Assembly (NCBI RefSeq): GCF_002023715.1
Contig: NZ_MAHX01000015.1
Coordinates: 62,001-126,000 of the forward strand
Length of the DNA stretch: 64,000 bases
Reading direction: 5' to 3'
Origin: Elizabethkingia occulta
Lineage (GTDB): Bacteria; Bacteroidota; Bacteroidia; Flavobacteriales; Weeksellaceae
This document shows, piece after piece, positions 8,713 to 17,524 of the stretch (its first letter is position 1; each line of letters starts with the position of its first letter). The notes below the pieces were generated by a model. The model had not been told where the DNA came from. It did no database searches and saw nothing but the letters and a program-made list of their open reading frames with translations. Made by a program: the position numbers and the translations under genes.

Positions 8713-9480
8713 TTAAGGTTCGTCGCAATCAGCTTTTAGTTTGGTGAATATTTTATCAAAACTTGTAAATATTTTTCCGTCTTCCTGTATAGCAGGCCTG
8801 AAACTACTGTTAGCACAATTATGGAATCCTATTCCAAGAAGATCAATCAAGGCATAATCATCTTTCTGTGGCGTTTTTAATTTGTTATTAAATTCTTCGA
8901 TTACTCTTTTGGGGTCATAATTGAGTTTGCTTTGTGCTTCAATATGAATTTTCCATGCATCATACATCTTCTGCTTGTCAGGAGAGGTTACCGCATCAAC
9001 ATAGCTTTTACAGGTTTCATAAAACTGGCTCTTTTTCAGAATAGAAGGATCCGAGTATGCCAGAAGAAGGGTTTTGTTCAGAAGGTATTCACCCTCGAAA
9101 GCCTTAATTGTTTCTTCGCGCAGCTTTTTCCATATAGGAGCATCTATTATCTTTAGACTATATAACTCTTTTTTCTTTTCCTGATACTGTTGCTCCAGTT
9201 GCTCCAGATACTTTACTTTATTTTTACGGATGTCTTCCAGATCCGAAAGTTTGAAAACAGTGTGACTATCGAAATGAACTCCACCGTATTTATACAGGAG
9301 CTTGTGCACACCATCAATCTCTTCTTTTTTATACTTGGCCGGATCATAGTAGCCTTTATTATCACAATTGAAAGTTTGATAAGAATAAAGAACCAGATTG
9401 CTTTTTTTCTGGGGAAGTTTTGTCTGTCCCCAGCTCATAGCAAATAGTCCGAGACAAACGCTAACAATAATTTTTTTCAT
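8713..9480 (-). CDS. Hypothetical secreted protein
   Basis: Not recognised. The 255-residue protein has a clear signal peptide (MKKIIVSVCLGLFAMSWGQ), so it is exported and probably periplasmic. The mature part is rich in Lys, Glu and Tyr and predicted mostly helical, with a charged stretch near 80-105 (KYLEQLEQQYQEKKKE) that may be coiled coil. Four cysteines in the mature part (FNCDN, ETCKS, HNCAN, ADCDE) could form disulfides. It begins 10 nt after the stop of the alpha/beta hydrolase gene and is probably its operon partner, which says little about function. Confidence 0.75.
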   Translation of the reverse strand: MKKIIVSVCLGLFAMSWGQTKLPQKKSNLVLYSYQTFNCDNKGYYDPAKYKKEEIDGVHKLLYKYGGVHFDSHTVFKLSDLEDIRKNKVKYLEQLEQQYQEKKKELYSLKIIDAPIWKKLREETIKAFEGEYLLNKTLLLAYSDPSILKKSQFYETCKSYVDAVTSPDKQKMYDAWKIHIEAQSKLNYDPKRVIEEFNNKLKTPQKDDYALIDLLGIGFHNCANSSFRPAIQEDGKIFTSFDKIFTKLKADCDEP

Positions 9481-9490
9481 TTATGTAATT

Positions 9491-10246
9491 TTATAATAAT
9501 TCGGTTTTGATAATTTCGGTACAAATCACTGGCTTCTCCCAGTGCCCATTGTGTCCGCAATCCAATGTGTAAGCTTTTATATTACTTCTGTCCGGAAGGT
9601 TTTCCATAACCTGTCCGCTGTTCACAGCATTGTCAAAGCGTCCCGAAAGAATTAGGATTTTTGCCTCTGATTTTTCCAGAATATGTCTTTTGTCTGTACG
9701 CTCAATCATTCCTTTTACCGAAGCAAGCGCACCTTCGCGTGGAGTAGCCAGAGCAACTTGCTTGGCATAGTCAATCTTATCACGAAGTTGTTCTTTTTCA
9801 TATGGGTTAAATAAGTTTGGAACACCTGCTGCTACATACTTATTATATTCTTCCATAATAATGCGGAATGATTTTCTTCGGGTATTTTTCTTTTCTTCAG
9901 TATCTGGGAAGTATGTAGAGAAGAAAAGTGTGATTGATTGTAAATCGTCCGGATACATTTCGGCGTATGCCAGAGAAACATAACCACCCATGGAATGTCC
10001 TAATAAATGTATTTTACCATTAACAAGGTCTTTCAATGTAGTTTTCACCTCTGTAGCCATCAGTTCCATGGTCTGCACTTCTGCAGTAAGTTCTGACTTT
10101 CCGTGGCCTGGTAAGTCTATTCGTATTATCCTAAAGTGTTTCTCCAGTTCAGGAAGCATGTCATACCATACTTCGGTACTTTCCATAACACCATGAAGTA
10201 AGACTAAAGTCTGATTACTATCTCCGGATATTTCGTAATGAAGCAT
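9491..10246 (-). CDS. Alpha/beta fold hydrolase
   Basis: Cytosolic serine hydrolase of 251 residues with no signal peptide. Visible: oxyanion-loop HG (LLHGVMES, about 17-24), the DLPGHGKS motif near 44-51, the nucleophile elbow GHSMGG with Ser85, a likely acid in GRFDNAV near 207-213, and the catalytic His in DCGHNGHW near 233-240. The triad is therefore complete. The family covers esterases, lipases, peptidases and C-C hydrolases, and the substrate cannot be named. The downstream gene for a secreted protein is only 10 nt away. Confidence 0.85.
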   Translation of the reverse strand: MLHYEISGDSNQTLVLLHGVMESTEVWYDMLPELEKHFRIIRIDLPGHGKSELTAEVQTMELMATEVKTTLKDLVNGKIHLLGHSMGGYVSLAYAEMYPDDLQSITLFFSTYFPDTEEKKNTRRKSFRIIMEEYNKYVAAGVPNLFNPYEKEQLRDKIDYAKQVALATPREGALASVKGMIERTDKRHILEKSEAKILILSGRFDNAVNSGQVMENLPDRSNIKAYTLDCGHNGHWEKPVICTEIIKTELL

Positions 10247-10332
10247 TATAAATTCTTTTTTTACGAAAATACAACTTTAGTCTGGGAACAAAAAGCTGAC
10301 ATATGTTTTGCGGGAAAAGTGAGAGAGGTTTG

Positions 10333-10363
10333 AAAAAAAAGCGGCCGGAAATTTTCCGGCCGC
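10333..10363 (-). terminator. Terminator of the tilS-dsbD transcript
   Basis: Strong GC-rich stem GCGGCCGGAAA (10341-10351) with TTTCCGGCCGC (10353-10363). On the minus strand it is followed by a run of eight T (10340-10333), a textbook intrinsic terminator 20 nt after dsbD. Confidence 0.9.
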
Positions 10364-10384
10364 CTTTAGCATCAGAATGCTATA

Positions 10385-12436
10385 TTATTTATTCTTCTTG
10401 TAGTAGCTGATTCCGCACTCTAAGAATTTTTTAAAGTCTTCTTTAGGCATATATCCTGAAACAGGAGCGTTTATAACTTTCTGGTCGGGTGTTACCAGCA
10501 CATAATGCGGCTGAGAGTTATTATTAAAGTTTACTTGTTGGAACATAGACCATTTGTCTCCAATTGTTTTAATCTTCTTTTTCTGGCCATTCCCCATATC
10601 TATGGATGTTTGCTGGTCAGCAGGAAGCTCCTCTTTGTCATCTACATAGACAGATGCCAGGATAACTTCATTCTGAATAATTGGCAGAATGTCTGCTTCA
10701 CTCCATACAAATTCCTCCATTTTACGGCAGTTTTCACAACCATATCCGGTGAAGTCAATCAGTACAGGTTTGCCTTCTTTCTTCGCCAATTCTATTGCTT
10801 TGAAGTAATCATGCTCTGGTTTTAGCCCCAGAATACCATCTTCTTCACTTTTGTAAAGACTCACATTCATAGGAGGTAAAATACCGCTTAATGTTGCCAG
10901 TCTTGGTTTTTCAGAAGGTAATAAGCCCGGAATTAAATAGAGAATAAACCCTATTCCCAGTACACCTAATATTTTTCTGGTAATGGATATTTTAGGATTT
11001 TTATCATCATGCGGGAATCTTATTTTCCCGAATAAGTATAGCACTAATCCAATTGTAATAATAATCCATAGTCCTATAAATACTTCTCTTTTCAAAAGGA
11101 ATGTTTTGGAAACCAAGTCTGCTTTGGAAAGGAACTTTAATGCTAGTGCAACTTCTATAAAACCTAATACAACTTTCACAGTATTCATCCAGCCACCAGA
11201 TTTTGGTAATGACTGTAATGCTTGTGGGAATAAAGCCAGTAATCCGAAAACAATAGCCCATGCCAGACCAAATCCACCTAAAGCGAAAGTTAATAATACC
11301 GGAATATTTTTAGCACTGGAAGCGACGCCCCCCAGTAAACTTCCCAAAATAGGACCTGTACACGAGAATGAAACAATAACCAGCGTAAGAGCCATAAAGA
11401 ATATACCGACTATACCTCCGGCTTCCTCTGCTTTTGCAGATTTGTTAGCAATCCAGTTTGGCAGTGTGATCTCGTAGTATCCGAAGAAACTCAGTGCAAA
11501 GAATAAGAATATTGCAAAGAAGAACAGGTTTAGCCATATATTGGTAGATATATCGTTGAAAATATTTCCGCTGATACCATCCAGAATATAAAACGGAATA
11601 CTCAATGCCACGAAAATAAGCAGAATGAAAAGTCCGTAAATAATAGCATTTCTTTTTCCCTTTGCTTTGTTAGCTGCTCCTTTTGTAAAGAAAGAAACAG
11701 TAAGTGGAATCATTGGGAATACACAAGGTGTAAGAAGGGCGATAAGTCCACCAAGGAAACCAAGGACAAATACCAATCCGTTGCCGGAGTCCTCTTTTAC
11801 CTGCTCTGTTCCACAATCTACCAAAGGTTTTCTGAAATCCAGACTGTTTACTCTGATTCCGTCTGTACTTGCAGGCATTTTTACTTCCACATCGGCAGTT
11901 GTGCCGGTTTCGGTAATTGTTGTAGATGCAGGCATTGTATCCTGTGCTTTAATCTCTTCCTTTTCATCAGCTTTAGCTTCTGTGGTTGCAGCAACCTCTT
12001 TCTCGAATTCTAAAGTATTCGGAGCAAGACAAACACGGTCATTACAGGTTTGGAAAGTAATTTCTGCGACTACTTTAGCGGCCTTTTTAGGATCTTTTAA
12101 TTTGAACTTCTGAATAAATTTAGCAGAATTGGAATAGTATACAATCTGGGCTCCGAAAGCCTCGCTAAACTCTTCAATTTTTTTGCCACCTTCACGGAAG
12201 CCTCCAATAGTTTGTATGTCTTTGGAGGTCACTTTCATTTCGGTCGGGATACCACTGTCCGGAGGTAAATCTTTGGAATAAATATGCCATCCACTCTCCA
12301 TTTTAGCAGTTAATACTGCTTCATACTCATTATCACTAACCTTGTTTAGTTGGTAGGTCCATTTTACTACATCTTTAATCTGGGCACTAAAGCCAGTGTA
12401 TACAAATAGTAAAAATAGCCAAAGCCATTTTTTCAT
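10385..12436 (-). CDS. dsbD: Thiol:disulfide interchange protein DsbD
   Basis: Carries electrons from cytoplasmic thioredoxin across the inner membrane to periplasmic reductive partners. The 683-residue protein has a signal peptide (ends near FSAQ), an N-terminal alpha domain with a Cys pair in TCNDRVC (about 136-142), a low-complexity linker, a transmembrane beta domain of about eight helices with the paired cysteines TPCVFP and SFSCTGP, and a C-terminal thioredoxin-like gamma domain with CENC. All three redox pairs are therefore present. Its ATG overlaps the tilS stop by four bases (ATGA). Confidence 0.93.
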   Translation of the reverse strand: MKKWLWLFLLFVYTGFSAQIKDVVKWTYQLNKVSDNEYEAVLTAKMESGWHIYSKDLPPDSGIPTEMKVTSKDIQTIGGFREGGKKIEEFSEAFGAQIVYYSNSAKFIQKFKLKDPKKAAKVVAEITFQTCNDRVCLAPNTLEFEKEVAATTEAKADEKEEIKAQDTMPASTTITETGTTADVEVKMPASTDGIRVNSLDFRKPLVDCGTEQVKEDSGNGLVFVLGFLGGLIALLTPCVFPMIPLTVSFFTKGAANKAKGKRNAIIYGLFILLIFVALSIPFYILDGISGNIFNDISTNIWLNLFFFAIFLFFALSFFGYYEITLPNWIANKSAKAEEAGGIVGIFFMALTLVIVSFSCTGPILGSLLGGVASSAKNIPVLLTFALGGFGLAWAIVFGLLALFPQALQSLPKSGGWMNTVKVVLGFIEVALALKFLSKADLVSKTFLLKREVFIGLWIIITIGLVLYLFGKIRFPHDDKNPKISITRKILGVLGIGFILYLIPGLLPSEKPRLATLSGILPPMNVSLYKSEEDGILGLKPEHDYFKAIELAKKEGKPVLIDFTGYGCENCRKMEEFVWSEADILPIIQNEVILASVYVDDKEELPADQQTSIDMGNGQKKKIKTIGDKWSMFQQVNFNNNSQPHYVLVTPDQKVINAPVSGYMPKEDFKKFLECGISYYKKNK

Positions 12437-13734
12437 AAATACAAATATATTTTTGGGTTATTGTTTTCTGGCAGAAATCTTCCGTCTTGTCGATAATTGA
12501 TGATTCCAACGACATTTTCCTCCGAATCTGAAAGTAGCCAGACTTTTTGCCTTGCTAAAATAGAGATTTTTTCGTCTTTAAAGAATTTTGAGACTAACTT
12601 TTTGCCTTTCATTCCTTTAGGGTAAAAAAAATCCCCGCTTTTTGCTCTGCGTAATTTTAATGGTAAAACTACCTTTTGAAGATCGATTTCCCAATAAGGT
12701 TTCTGATTTAGTTTATCTTCAGAAAGTAACATTTTTTCAGGAAAGTCAATTGCTTTACCTGGGGTCAGAATTATTTCCTGTATTGGTTCTCCCTCAGAAA
12801 TATTCTTATGGGTTATAATAAGTTGATCTCTGTGAATAAAGAGATTGAACGTATTTCCTTTAAACTGACTTCCTGAGCCAGACTCGAAAATCTTTTGTTG
12901 TTCAATGGAATTTGTAAATCCATATTTTTTCAAAATTTCGTAACGAACAAAATCCGTCTGAGAAGCTAATTTTTCTTTATCCAGAACGAGTTCATCATTT
13001 GTTTCAGAAATAATGATATCAGCAAGTATTTTTTGAAGTTGCTCTTCAATAAAGCTTTTTGCCTGATTGAGAAAAGAGATACTCTTATCAAAATTCTCCC
13101 AAAAATGAGGATTTGTTTTCTCCATTTCAGGGGAAATGTCATGCCGGATTTGGTTCCGAAGGTAGTCTCTGCTCAGGTTTGTGTGATCCTCCCGGAAATT
13201 AACACTGTTTTCCTTCGCAAATTTATAGATATCTGCTTTCGTTATATGAAGTAGGGGACGGAGTATTTTGTTGTTGTTTTCCGGAATCCCACTTAGACCT
13301 GTAATACCAGCAGCTTTAGAAAGATTGATAATGAAAGTTTCCAGTTGATCATTCAGATGGTGTCCCATTACAATAAAATCCAGCTTTTGTTCTTTTAGAA
13401 GGCGGAAGAAAAAGTCATAACGTATTTCCCTGGCCCATAGTTCTATTGAATTTTCAGGTTTGTTGTCCTTTTCAGATACATCATATGTATGAAGAATAAT
13501 ATTGTGCTGTCTGCAAAAATCTTCAACGACCTGCTGATCCAGATTAGAGTCCTCTCCACGCAAATGATAATTGACATGAGCTGCTTCAAAAGAAATTTCT
13601 GCTTTCAAAAACAAATCAGCCAGGACCATGCTGTCCGCACCACCACTTAGAGCAAGCAGAAACGACTGAGTTTCTGTAGTGTTATGAAGACTTTGTAAGT
13701 GTTCTTTCAGATATGTAGATGTTAGCTGGGGCAT
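12433..13734 (-). CDS. tilS: tRNA(Ile)-lysidine synthetase
   Basis: Converts C34 of the CAU anticodon of minor tRNA-Ile to lysidine, which switches both its charging and its decoding. The start chosen at ATG 13734 (MPQLTSTYLK) gives 433 residues; the frame is open to 13812, but the extra residues do not look like the family and would overlap the promoter. The PP-loop ATP-binding motif SGGADS is at about 30-35, GHHLNDQLET lies further on, and the C-terminal substrate domain has the LRRAKSGDFFYPKGMKGKKLVSKFF region. It overlaps dsbD by four bases. Confidence 0.93.
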   Translation of the reverse strand: MPQLTSTYLKEHLQSLHNTTETQSFLLALSGGADSMVLADLFLKAEISFEAAHVNYHLRGEDSNLDQQVVEDFCRQHNIILHTYDVSEKDNKPENSIELWAREIRYDFFFRLLKEQKLDFIVMGHHLNDQLETFIINLSKAAGITGLSGIPENNNKILRPLLHITKADIYKFAKENSVNFREDHTNLSRDYLRNQIRHDISPEMEKTNPHFWENFDKSISFLNQAKSFIEEQLQKILADIIISETNDELVLDKEKLASQTDFVRYEILKKYGFTNSIEQQKIFESGSGSQFKGNTFNLFIHRDQLIITHKNISEGEPIQEIILTPGKAIDFPEKMLLSEDKLNQKPYWEIDLQKVVLPLKLRRAKSGDFFYPKGMKGKKLVSKFFKDEKISILARQKVWLLSDSEENVVGIINYRQDGRFLPENNNPKIYLYL

Positions 13735-13750
13735 ATACAGGTTTAAACAA

Positions 13751-13758
13751 CAAAGGTA
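13751..13758 (-). promoter_or_regulatory. -7 box upstream of tilS
   Basis: TACCTTTG on the minus strand (13758-13751), 16 nt before the tilS ATG at 13734. It fits TAnnTTTG. A CAAA (minus TTTG) at 13774-13777 is only 15 nt away, so the -33 is uncertain. Confidence 0.45.
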
Positions 13759-13868
13759 GGATTTTGCTAGTTGCAAAAATAATCTGAAATTTGTTAAATA
13801 GTTTTTACCCATTTGTCTTAATTGTATTGTGGTTAAAAGCTATTATTAACCTGTATATAAAAAGAAAA

Positions 13869-14516
13869 ATGGCTTTATTTGAAGAAAAATTCCCGGAAAT
13901 AGAAAGGTATCTGGAAGATAATGCTTCTGCAGAACCTGATATCCTGAAACGACTGAGAAAAGAAACTTTTCAGAAAACGACACAGCCGCATATGATTTCC
14001 GGCTATCTTCAGGGACGTTTTTTAAGTATCTTATCACATATTCTGAATCCTAAGAATGTTTTGGAAATCGGAACATTTACCGGATATGCAACATTGAGTA
14101 TGGCTGAAGGGCTGGCTGAAGACGGAAGGATTTACACGCTGGATAAAAATGAAGATCTGGCCTACCTGCCTCAAAAATATTTTGATGAAAGTGAATATAG
14201 TGCTCAGATTGAATTTATTTTGGGAGATGCTAAAGAAGAAATTAAAAAATTAGATGTAACTTTTGATTTAGTATTTATCGATGCTGACAAAGAAAATTAT
14301 GCAGCTTATATAGAACTTATAAAACCAAAACTCCGAAAAGGAGGGGTAGTGCTTATAGATAATGTATTATGGTATGGAAAGGTGATAGAAGAAAATCCTA
14401 AAGATAAATCTACCCAACAGATTAAATTGGTTAATAAAATTGTAACAGAAGACCCGGATTTCGAAAATGTAATTCTACCTTTGCGGGACGGTGTACATTT
14501 AATTAGAAAAAAATAA
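13869..14516 (+). CDS. SAM-dependent O-methyltransferase (caffeoyl-CoA OMT-like)
   Basis: Class I methyltransferase of 215 residues from ATG 13869 (MALFEEKFPE). The upstream open frame is intergenic and poorly conserved in character. Motif I is VLEIGTFTGYATLSMA (about 62-77). The divalent metal and substrate region FIDADKENY lies near 137-145, followed by IDNVLWYG, all typical of the cation-dependent OMT_3 family. The natural substrate is unknown; bacterial members methylate diverse catechols. The stop overlaps the next ATG by one base (TAATG), starting a run of plus-strand genes up to waaA. Confidence 0.85.
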   Translation: MALFEEKFPEIERYLEDNASAEPDILKRLRKETFQKTTQPHMISGYLQGRFLSILSHILNPKNVLEIGTFTGYATLSMAEGLAEDGRIYTLDKNEDLAYLPQKYFDESEYSAQIEFILGDAKEEIKKLDVTFDLVFIDADKENYAAYIELIKPKLRKGGVVLIDNVLWYGKVIEENPKDKSTQQIKLVNKIVTEDPDFENVILPLRDGVHLIRKK

Positions 14517-15235
14517 TGGATAAAGGAGTTTGTAACGTATCTGTAGCTCCGGTGCGAGCTGATAAAACAGATAAAGCGGAGATTGTTACAGAGATGCTGT
14601 ATGGAGAGAGTGCGGATATACTGGAAGTAATAAATAACTGGACCAGAATCAAAATGCATTACGATGGCTATGAAGGCTGGATTGACACCAAGCAGATTAC
14701 TTTAGTGACAGATGATTTTTTGGCAAAAAGAAAAACCCATCTTGTTACAGAGCCTTTTCAGTCCCGTGTGATGGAGAGCGGAAAAATGTTGTTGTCTATG
14801 GGGTCTGAAGTTTCTTTTGAAACTGTACATGCACAACGTGGTGCAACAGTACGTCAGAGTATTGTGGAAACAGCTAAAGAATTTCTGAATGTTCCATACC
14901 TGTGGGGAGGTAAGAGCTTTTTTGGAGTCGATTGTTCCGGATTTACACAGCTAGTGTTAAAAGTACATGATATAAAATATCCCCGTGATGCTTATCAGCA
15001 GGGAGAAGTAGGAGAACCCTTAAGCTTTATAGAAGAAGCGCAGCCAGGGGATCTTGCTTTCTTTGAAAACTCTGAAGGGCGTATCATTCACGTTGGTTTT
15101 ATGTTAGAAAATAATCAGATTATTCATGCACACGGTAAAGTGCGTATTGATACGCTGGATTCATCAGGTATCTTTAATAAAGAACTGAATAAACATACTC
15201 ATAAACTAAGATTTATCCGGAATATTCTTGGATAA
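14516..15235 (+). CDS. NlpC/P60 cysteine peptidase with SH3-like region
   Basis: Probable peptidoglycan endopeptidase of 239 residues, cleaving gamma-D-Glu-diaminopimelate-type bonds. The first 60 or so residues resemble a bacterial SH3 domain (APVRADKTDKAEIVTEMLYGE and GYEGWID). The C-terminal NlpC/P60 domain has YLWGGKSFFGVDCSGF with nucleophile Cys140, HVGFM (catalytic His about 192) and IHAHG. No signal peptide or lipobox is visible in this reading, which is unusual for a wall hydrolase; export may be non-classical or the enzyme may recycle cytoplasmic muropeptides, as YkfC-like enzymes do. Confidence 0.83.
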   Translation: MDKGVCNVSVAPVRADKTDKAEIVTEMLYGESADILEVINNWTRIKMHYDGYEGWIDTKQITLVTDDFLAKRKTHLVTEPFQSRVMESGKMLLSMGSEVSFETVHAQRGATVRQSIVETAKEFLNVPYLWGGKSFFGVDCSGFTQLVLKVHDIKYPRDAYQQGEVGEPLSFIEEAQPGDLAFFENSEGRIIHVGFMLENNQIIHAHGKVRIDTLDSSGIFNKELNKHTHKLRFIRNILG

Positions 15236-15252
15236 ACTATAAATTTCAAGTG

Positions 15253-15603
15253 ATGTCTAAAGCTCAACAATTTGCCGAAATCTGGATTGAAGCCTGGAAT
15301 TCCCATGATCTGGATATCATTCTAAGTCATTATTCAGAAGATATAGAGATTACTACACCTATGATTAAGATGGCATTGGGAGAAGGTGATGGAAGTCTGA
15401 AGGGTAAAGATGCTGTTGCTGATTATTGGAAAAGAGCGTTAGATAAAATGCCAGATTTACATTTCGAGCTTTATGATGTAACAGAAGGAGTTAATTCTGT
15501 TGCGCTTTACTATAAATCAGTAATGGAAAAAAAAGCTGTTGAAGTGATGTTTTTTAATGAAGAAGGTAAGGTGAACAAGATGATTGCACACTATACCGTT
15601 TAG
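15253..15603 (+). CDS. SnoaL/NTF2-like family protein
   Basis: Small protein of 116 residues with the NTF2/SnoaL-like cone fold pattern: FAEIWIEAWNSHDLDIILSHY at the N terminus, then ADYWKRALDKMPDLHFEL, ending in VNKMIAHYTV. Such proteins are often isomerases, polyketide cyclases or orphan binding proteins; no activity can be assigned. ATG 15253 is preferred over the adjacent GTG at 15250. It lies 17 nt after the NlpC gene and 25 nt before waaA, within a same-strand cluster. Confidence 0.8.
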   Translation: MSKAQQFAEIWIEAWNSHDLDIILSHYSEDIEITTPMIKMALGEGDGSLKGKDAVADYWKRALDKMPDLHFELYDVTEGVNSVALYYKSVMEKKAVEVMFFNEEGKVNKMIAHYTV

Positions 15604-15628
15604 AATAAATTCAGTTTCCGGATAAAGA

Positions 15629-16867
15629 ATGTTTTTTTTATACGATATATCTATCTCGCTAATGGCCTTCGGGATGAAGATTGCTTCGCTTTTTAATGAG
15701 AAAGTGAAGAAAGGTGTGGCCGGGAGGAGAGATTCCCTGAAAAATGTTCAACAGGCACTTGCTAAAGATGATAGAGTTATCTGGATGCATGCCGCCAGCC
15801 TGGGCGAATACGAACAAGGACTTCCTGTTCTTGAAAGATTAAAAATTCAGTATCCTGATTATAAAATTCTCGTTAGTTTCTTTTCTCCATCGGGTTATGA
15901 AAACGTAGTGAAGAAAAAGCATATTGCTGATGCGATCTGCTATCTTCCATTTGACAAAAAAAATACAATCCAGCAGTTTGTAAACTCATTTCAGACCGCT
16001 CTTTTTTTTACTGTAAAGTACGATTTCTGGTATCGATTATTGGAAGTGCTGAACCAAAAGAATATACCAGTTTATGTGGTTTCAGCATTGTTTTATGAAA
16101 AACAAAAGTTCTTTACATCTGGAGGACGCTTCTTTGTGGAACAGCTCCGAAAGAATGTCAATATCTTTTTTCATCAAACAGAACATTCACTGAAACTCGC
16201 AGAATCAATAGGGCTTACCAATTCTATGTATACAGGAGATACAAGATACGACAGGGTAAAGCAAAATGTAAAGAACTTTACGGAAGTTCCGCTTATTCAA
16301 AATTTCATTCAGAACAAACCAGCTTTGGTTATTGGTAGCTCCTGGGAAGCTGAAGAAAATTTGGTTGAAAAATTTATTAATGAAAATTCGGAGACAAAAA
16401 TAATTCTAGCCCCTCATGACCTGAAACGTGTTCCACAGATTAAACAACGCTTTGGAGATAAGGCTATTTTGTATAGTAAATTAGAGAATAGCCAGTCATC
16501 AGTTATCAATCGTCAGTTATTGATTATAGATAATATAGGAATGTTGTCCCGTCTTTACCATTACGCAAATGTAGCTGTGGTAGGTGGAGGTTTCCATACT
16601 TCAGGCTTGCATAATATACTGGAAGCGGCTGCTTACGCTGTACCTGTAATTTTTGGTAATCAGTACAAGAAAAATCCTGAAGCCGATGCTTTGATTGAAG
16701 CTGGTGCTGCAAAAAGCTTTTCCGACGAAAACGCGGCTGTTGATTTTCTTCTTCAATTGTTCCGGGACGAAGATAAAAGAAAAAGTATGGGTTCTCTAGC
16801 AGGTGAATTTATAGCTGGTCAGCCCGACGCAGCTACTATTATTCTTAATAATATTCACGCTAAATAA
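15629..16867 (+). CDS. waaA: 3-deoxy-D-manno-octulosonic acid (Kdo) transferase
   Basis: Inner-membrane-anchored glycosyltransferase of 412 residues that adds Kdo to lipid A precursor in LPS assembly. The N-terminal hydrophobic anchor (FFLYDISISLMAFGMKIASL) is followed by WMHAASLGEYEQG (catalytic Glu about 61, the diagnostic GT30 motif). The C-terminal GT-B half has VIGSSWEAEE, ILAPHDLKR and the nucleotide-sugar region GGGFHTSGLHNILEAAAYAVPVIFG. The family call is firm. Also named kdtA. Another LPS gene, lpxB, lies at 45614, unlinked. Confidence 0.93.
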   Translation: MFFLYDISISLMAFGMKIASLFNEKVKKGVAGRRDSLKNVQQALAKDDRVIWMHAASLGEYEQGLPVLERLKIQYPDYKILVSFFSPSGYENVVKKKHIADAICYLPFDKKNTIQQFVNSFQTALFFTVKYDFWYRLLEVLNQKNIPVYVVSALFYEKQKFFTSGGRFFVEQLRKNVNIFFHQTEHSLKLAESIGLTNSMYTGDTRYDRVKQNVKNFTEVPLIQNFIQNKPALVIGSSWEAEENLVEKFINENSETKIILAPHDLKRVPQIKQRFGDKAILYSKLENSQSSVINRQLLIIDNIGMLSRLYHYANVAVVGGGFHTSGLHNILEAAAYAVPVIFGNQYKKNPEADALIEAGAAKSFSDENAAVDFLLQLFRDEDKRKSMGSLAGEFIAGQPDAATIILNNIHAK

Positions 16868-16954
16868 TATTTATGCTTTCTTGTGAATAAGTTGGAAGGT
16901 GTATATCTTTTTATTTAATTTCACGGCGTAGAGAAATATTAATATCGAATAAAT

Positions 16955-17407
16955 ATGAAACTAAAACTATTCTTTTTATTTATTGCTGCTTTTTTAGCAA
17001 TCGGATCATGTAGTTCCAGAGATAATGATAACAATTATCTTGTGGTTGAACCTGCTGAGGTTTATGGAAATTGGAAGCTTGAATCTCTTACTATTGAAGG
17101 TAACGGACAGAGAAAGGTTTTTAATGACGAATGCTTCCGCAGATCTACAATTTTATTTAATGGCACAGATGGTAAGGGCGTAGAGCGTGGTTACGAAAGC
17201 ATTTCAACACCCGGTATCTGTAAAGATTCCGGAAATCTTAACTTTACATTTAGTGTAGAAAGAGGCACAATTTATCAGGCTTATACAAACGGGCAGAAAG
17301 ATGAAGCAAGAGTAGAAGAAGTAACAAATACAACGCTTGTGGTTTCACAAAATAAGACTATTGATAATATAAAGGTGAAAGCTACAATGAAGTATATCAG
17401 GTTTTAA
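16955..17407 (+). CDS. Lipocalin-like lipoprotein
   Basis: A 150-residue lipoprotein. The signal peptide ends in the lipobox AIGSC with Cys19 as the lipidation site, followed by an acidic, Asn-rich spacer (SSRDNDNN). The mature part starts with YGNWKLESLTIEG, the pattern of bacterial lipocalin-like domains, and has alternating strands to the C terminus with two further cysteines (NDECF, GICKD) that may pair. No function is known. It is transcribed alone and ends at a hairpin terminator before leuS. Confidence 0.75.
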   Translation: MKLKLFFLFIAAFLAIGSCSSRDNDNNYLVVEPAEVYGNWKLESLTIEGNGQRKVFNDECFRRSTILFNGTDGKGVERGYESISTPGICKDSGNLNFTFSVERGTIYQAYTNGQKDEARVEEVTNTTLVVSQNKTIDNIKVKATMKYIRF

Positions 17408-17439
17408 CAAAAAAAACAATACCCAGTATAATTTAATAG

Positions 17440-17480
17440 ATCTCCACAAGCTTTTGTGGAGATTATTGTTTTTTATATTG
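17440..17480 (+). terminator. Terminator after lipocalin-like gene
   Basis: Stem TCTCCACAA (17441-17449) with TTGTGGAGA (17454-17462), 4-nt loop, then a T-rich tail. It lies just upstream of the leuS promoter box. Confidence 0.85.
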
Positions 17481-17488
17481 TACTTTTG
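17481..17488 (+). promoter_or_regulatory. -7 box of leuS
   Basis: TACTTTTG, an exact TAnnTTTG match, 36 nt upstream of the GTG start of leuS and immediately after the preceding terminator. No -33 element at the right spacing. Confidence 0.5.
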
Positions 17489-17524
17489 TGAAAGTCTAAT
17501 TTTAATAAAAAATAATTTTATAAA

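Noticed and set aside
10983-12113. Open frames antisense to dsbD
   Set aside because: They shadow the transmembrane and linker regions of a well-recognised gene and show no family features.
17408-17524. T-box or other leader regulating leuS
   Set aside because: Only a terminator hairpin and a -7 box are present in 117 bp; no T-box core, and T-boxes are not known from Bacteroidota.
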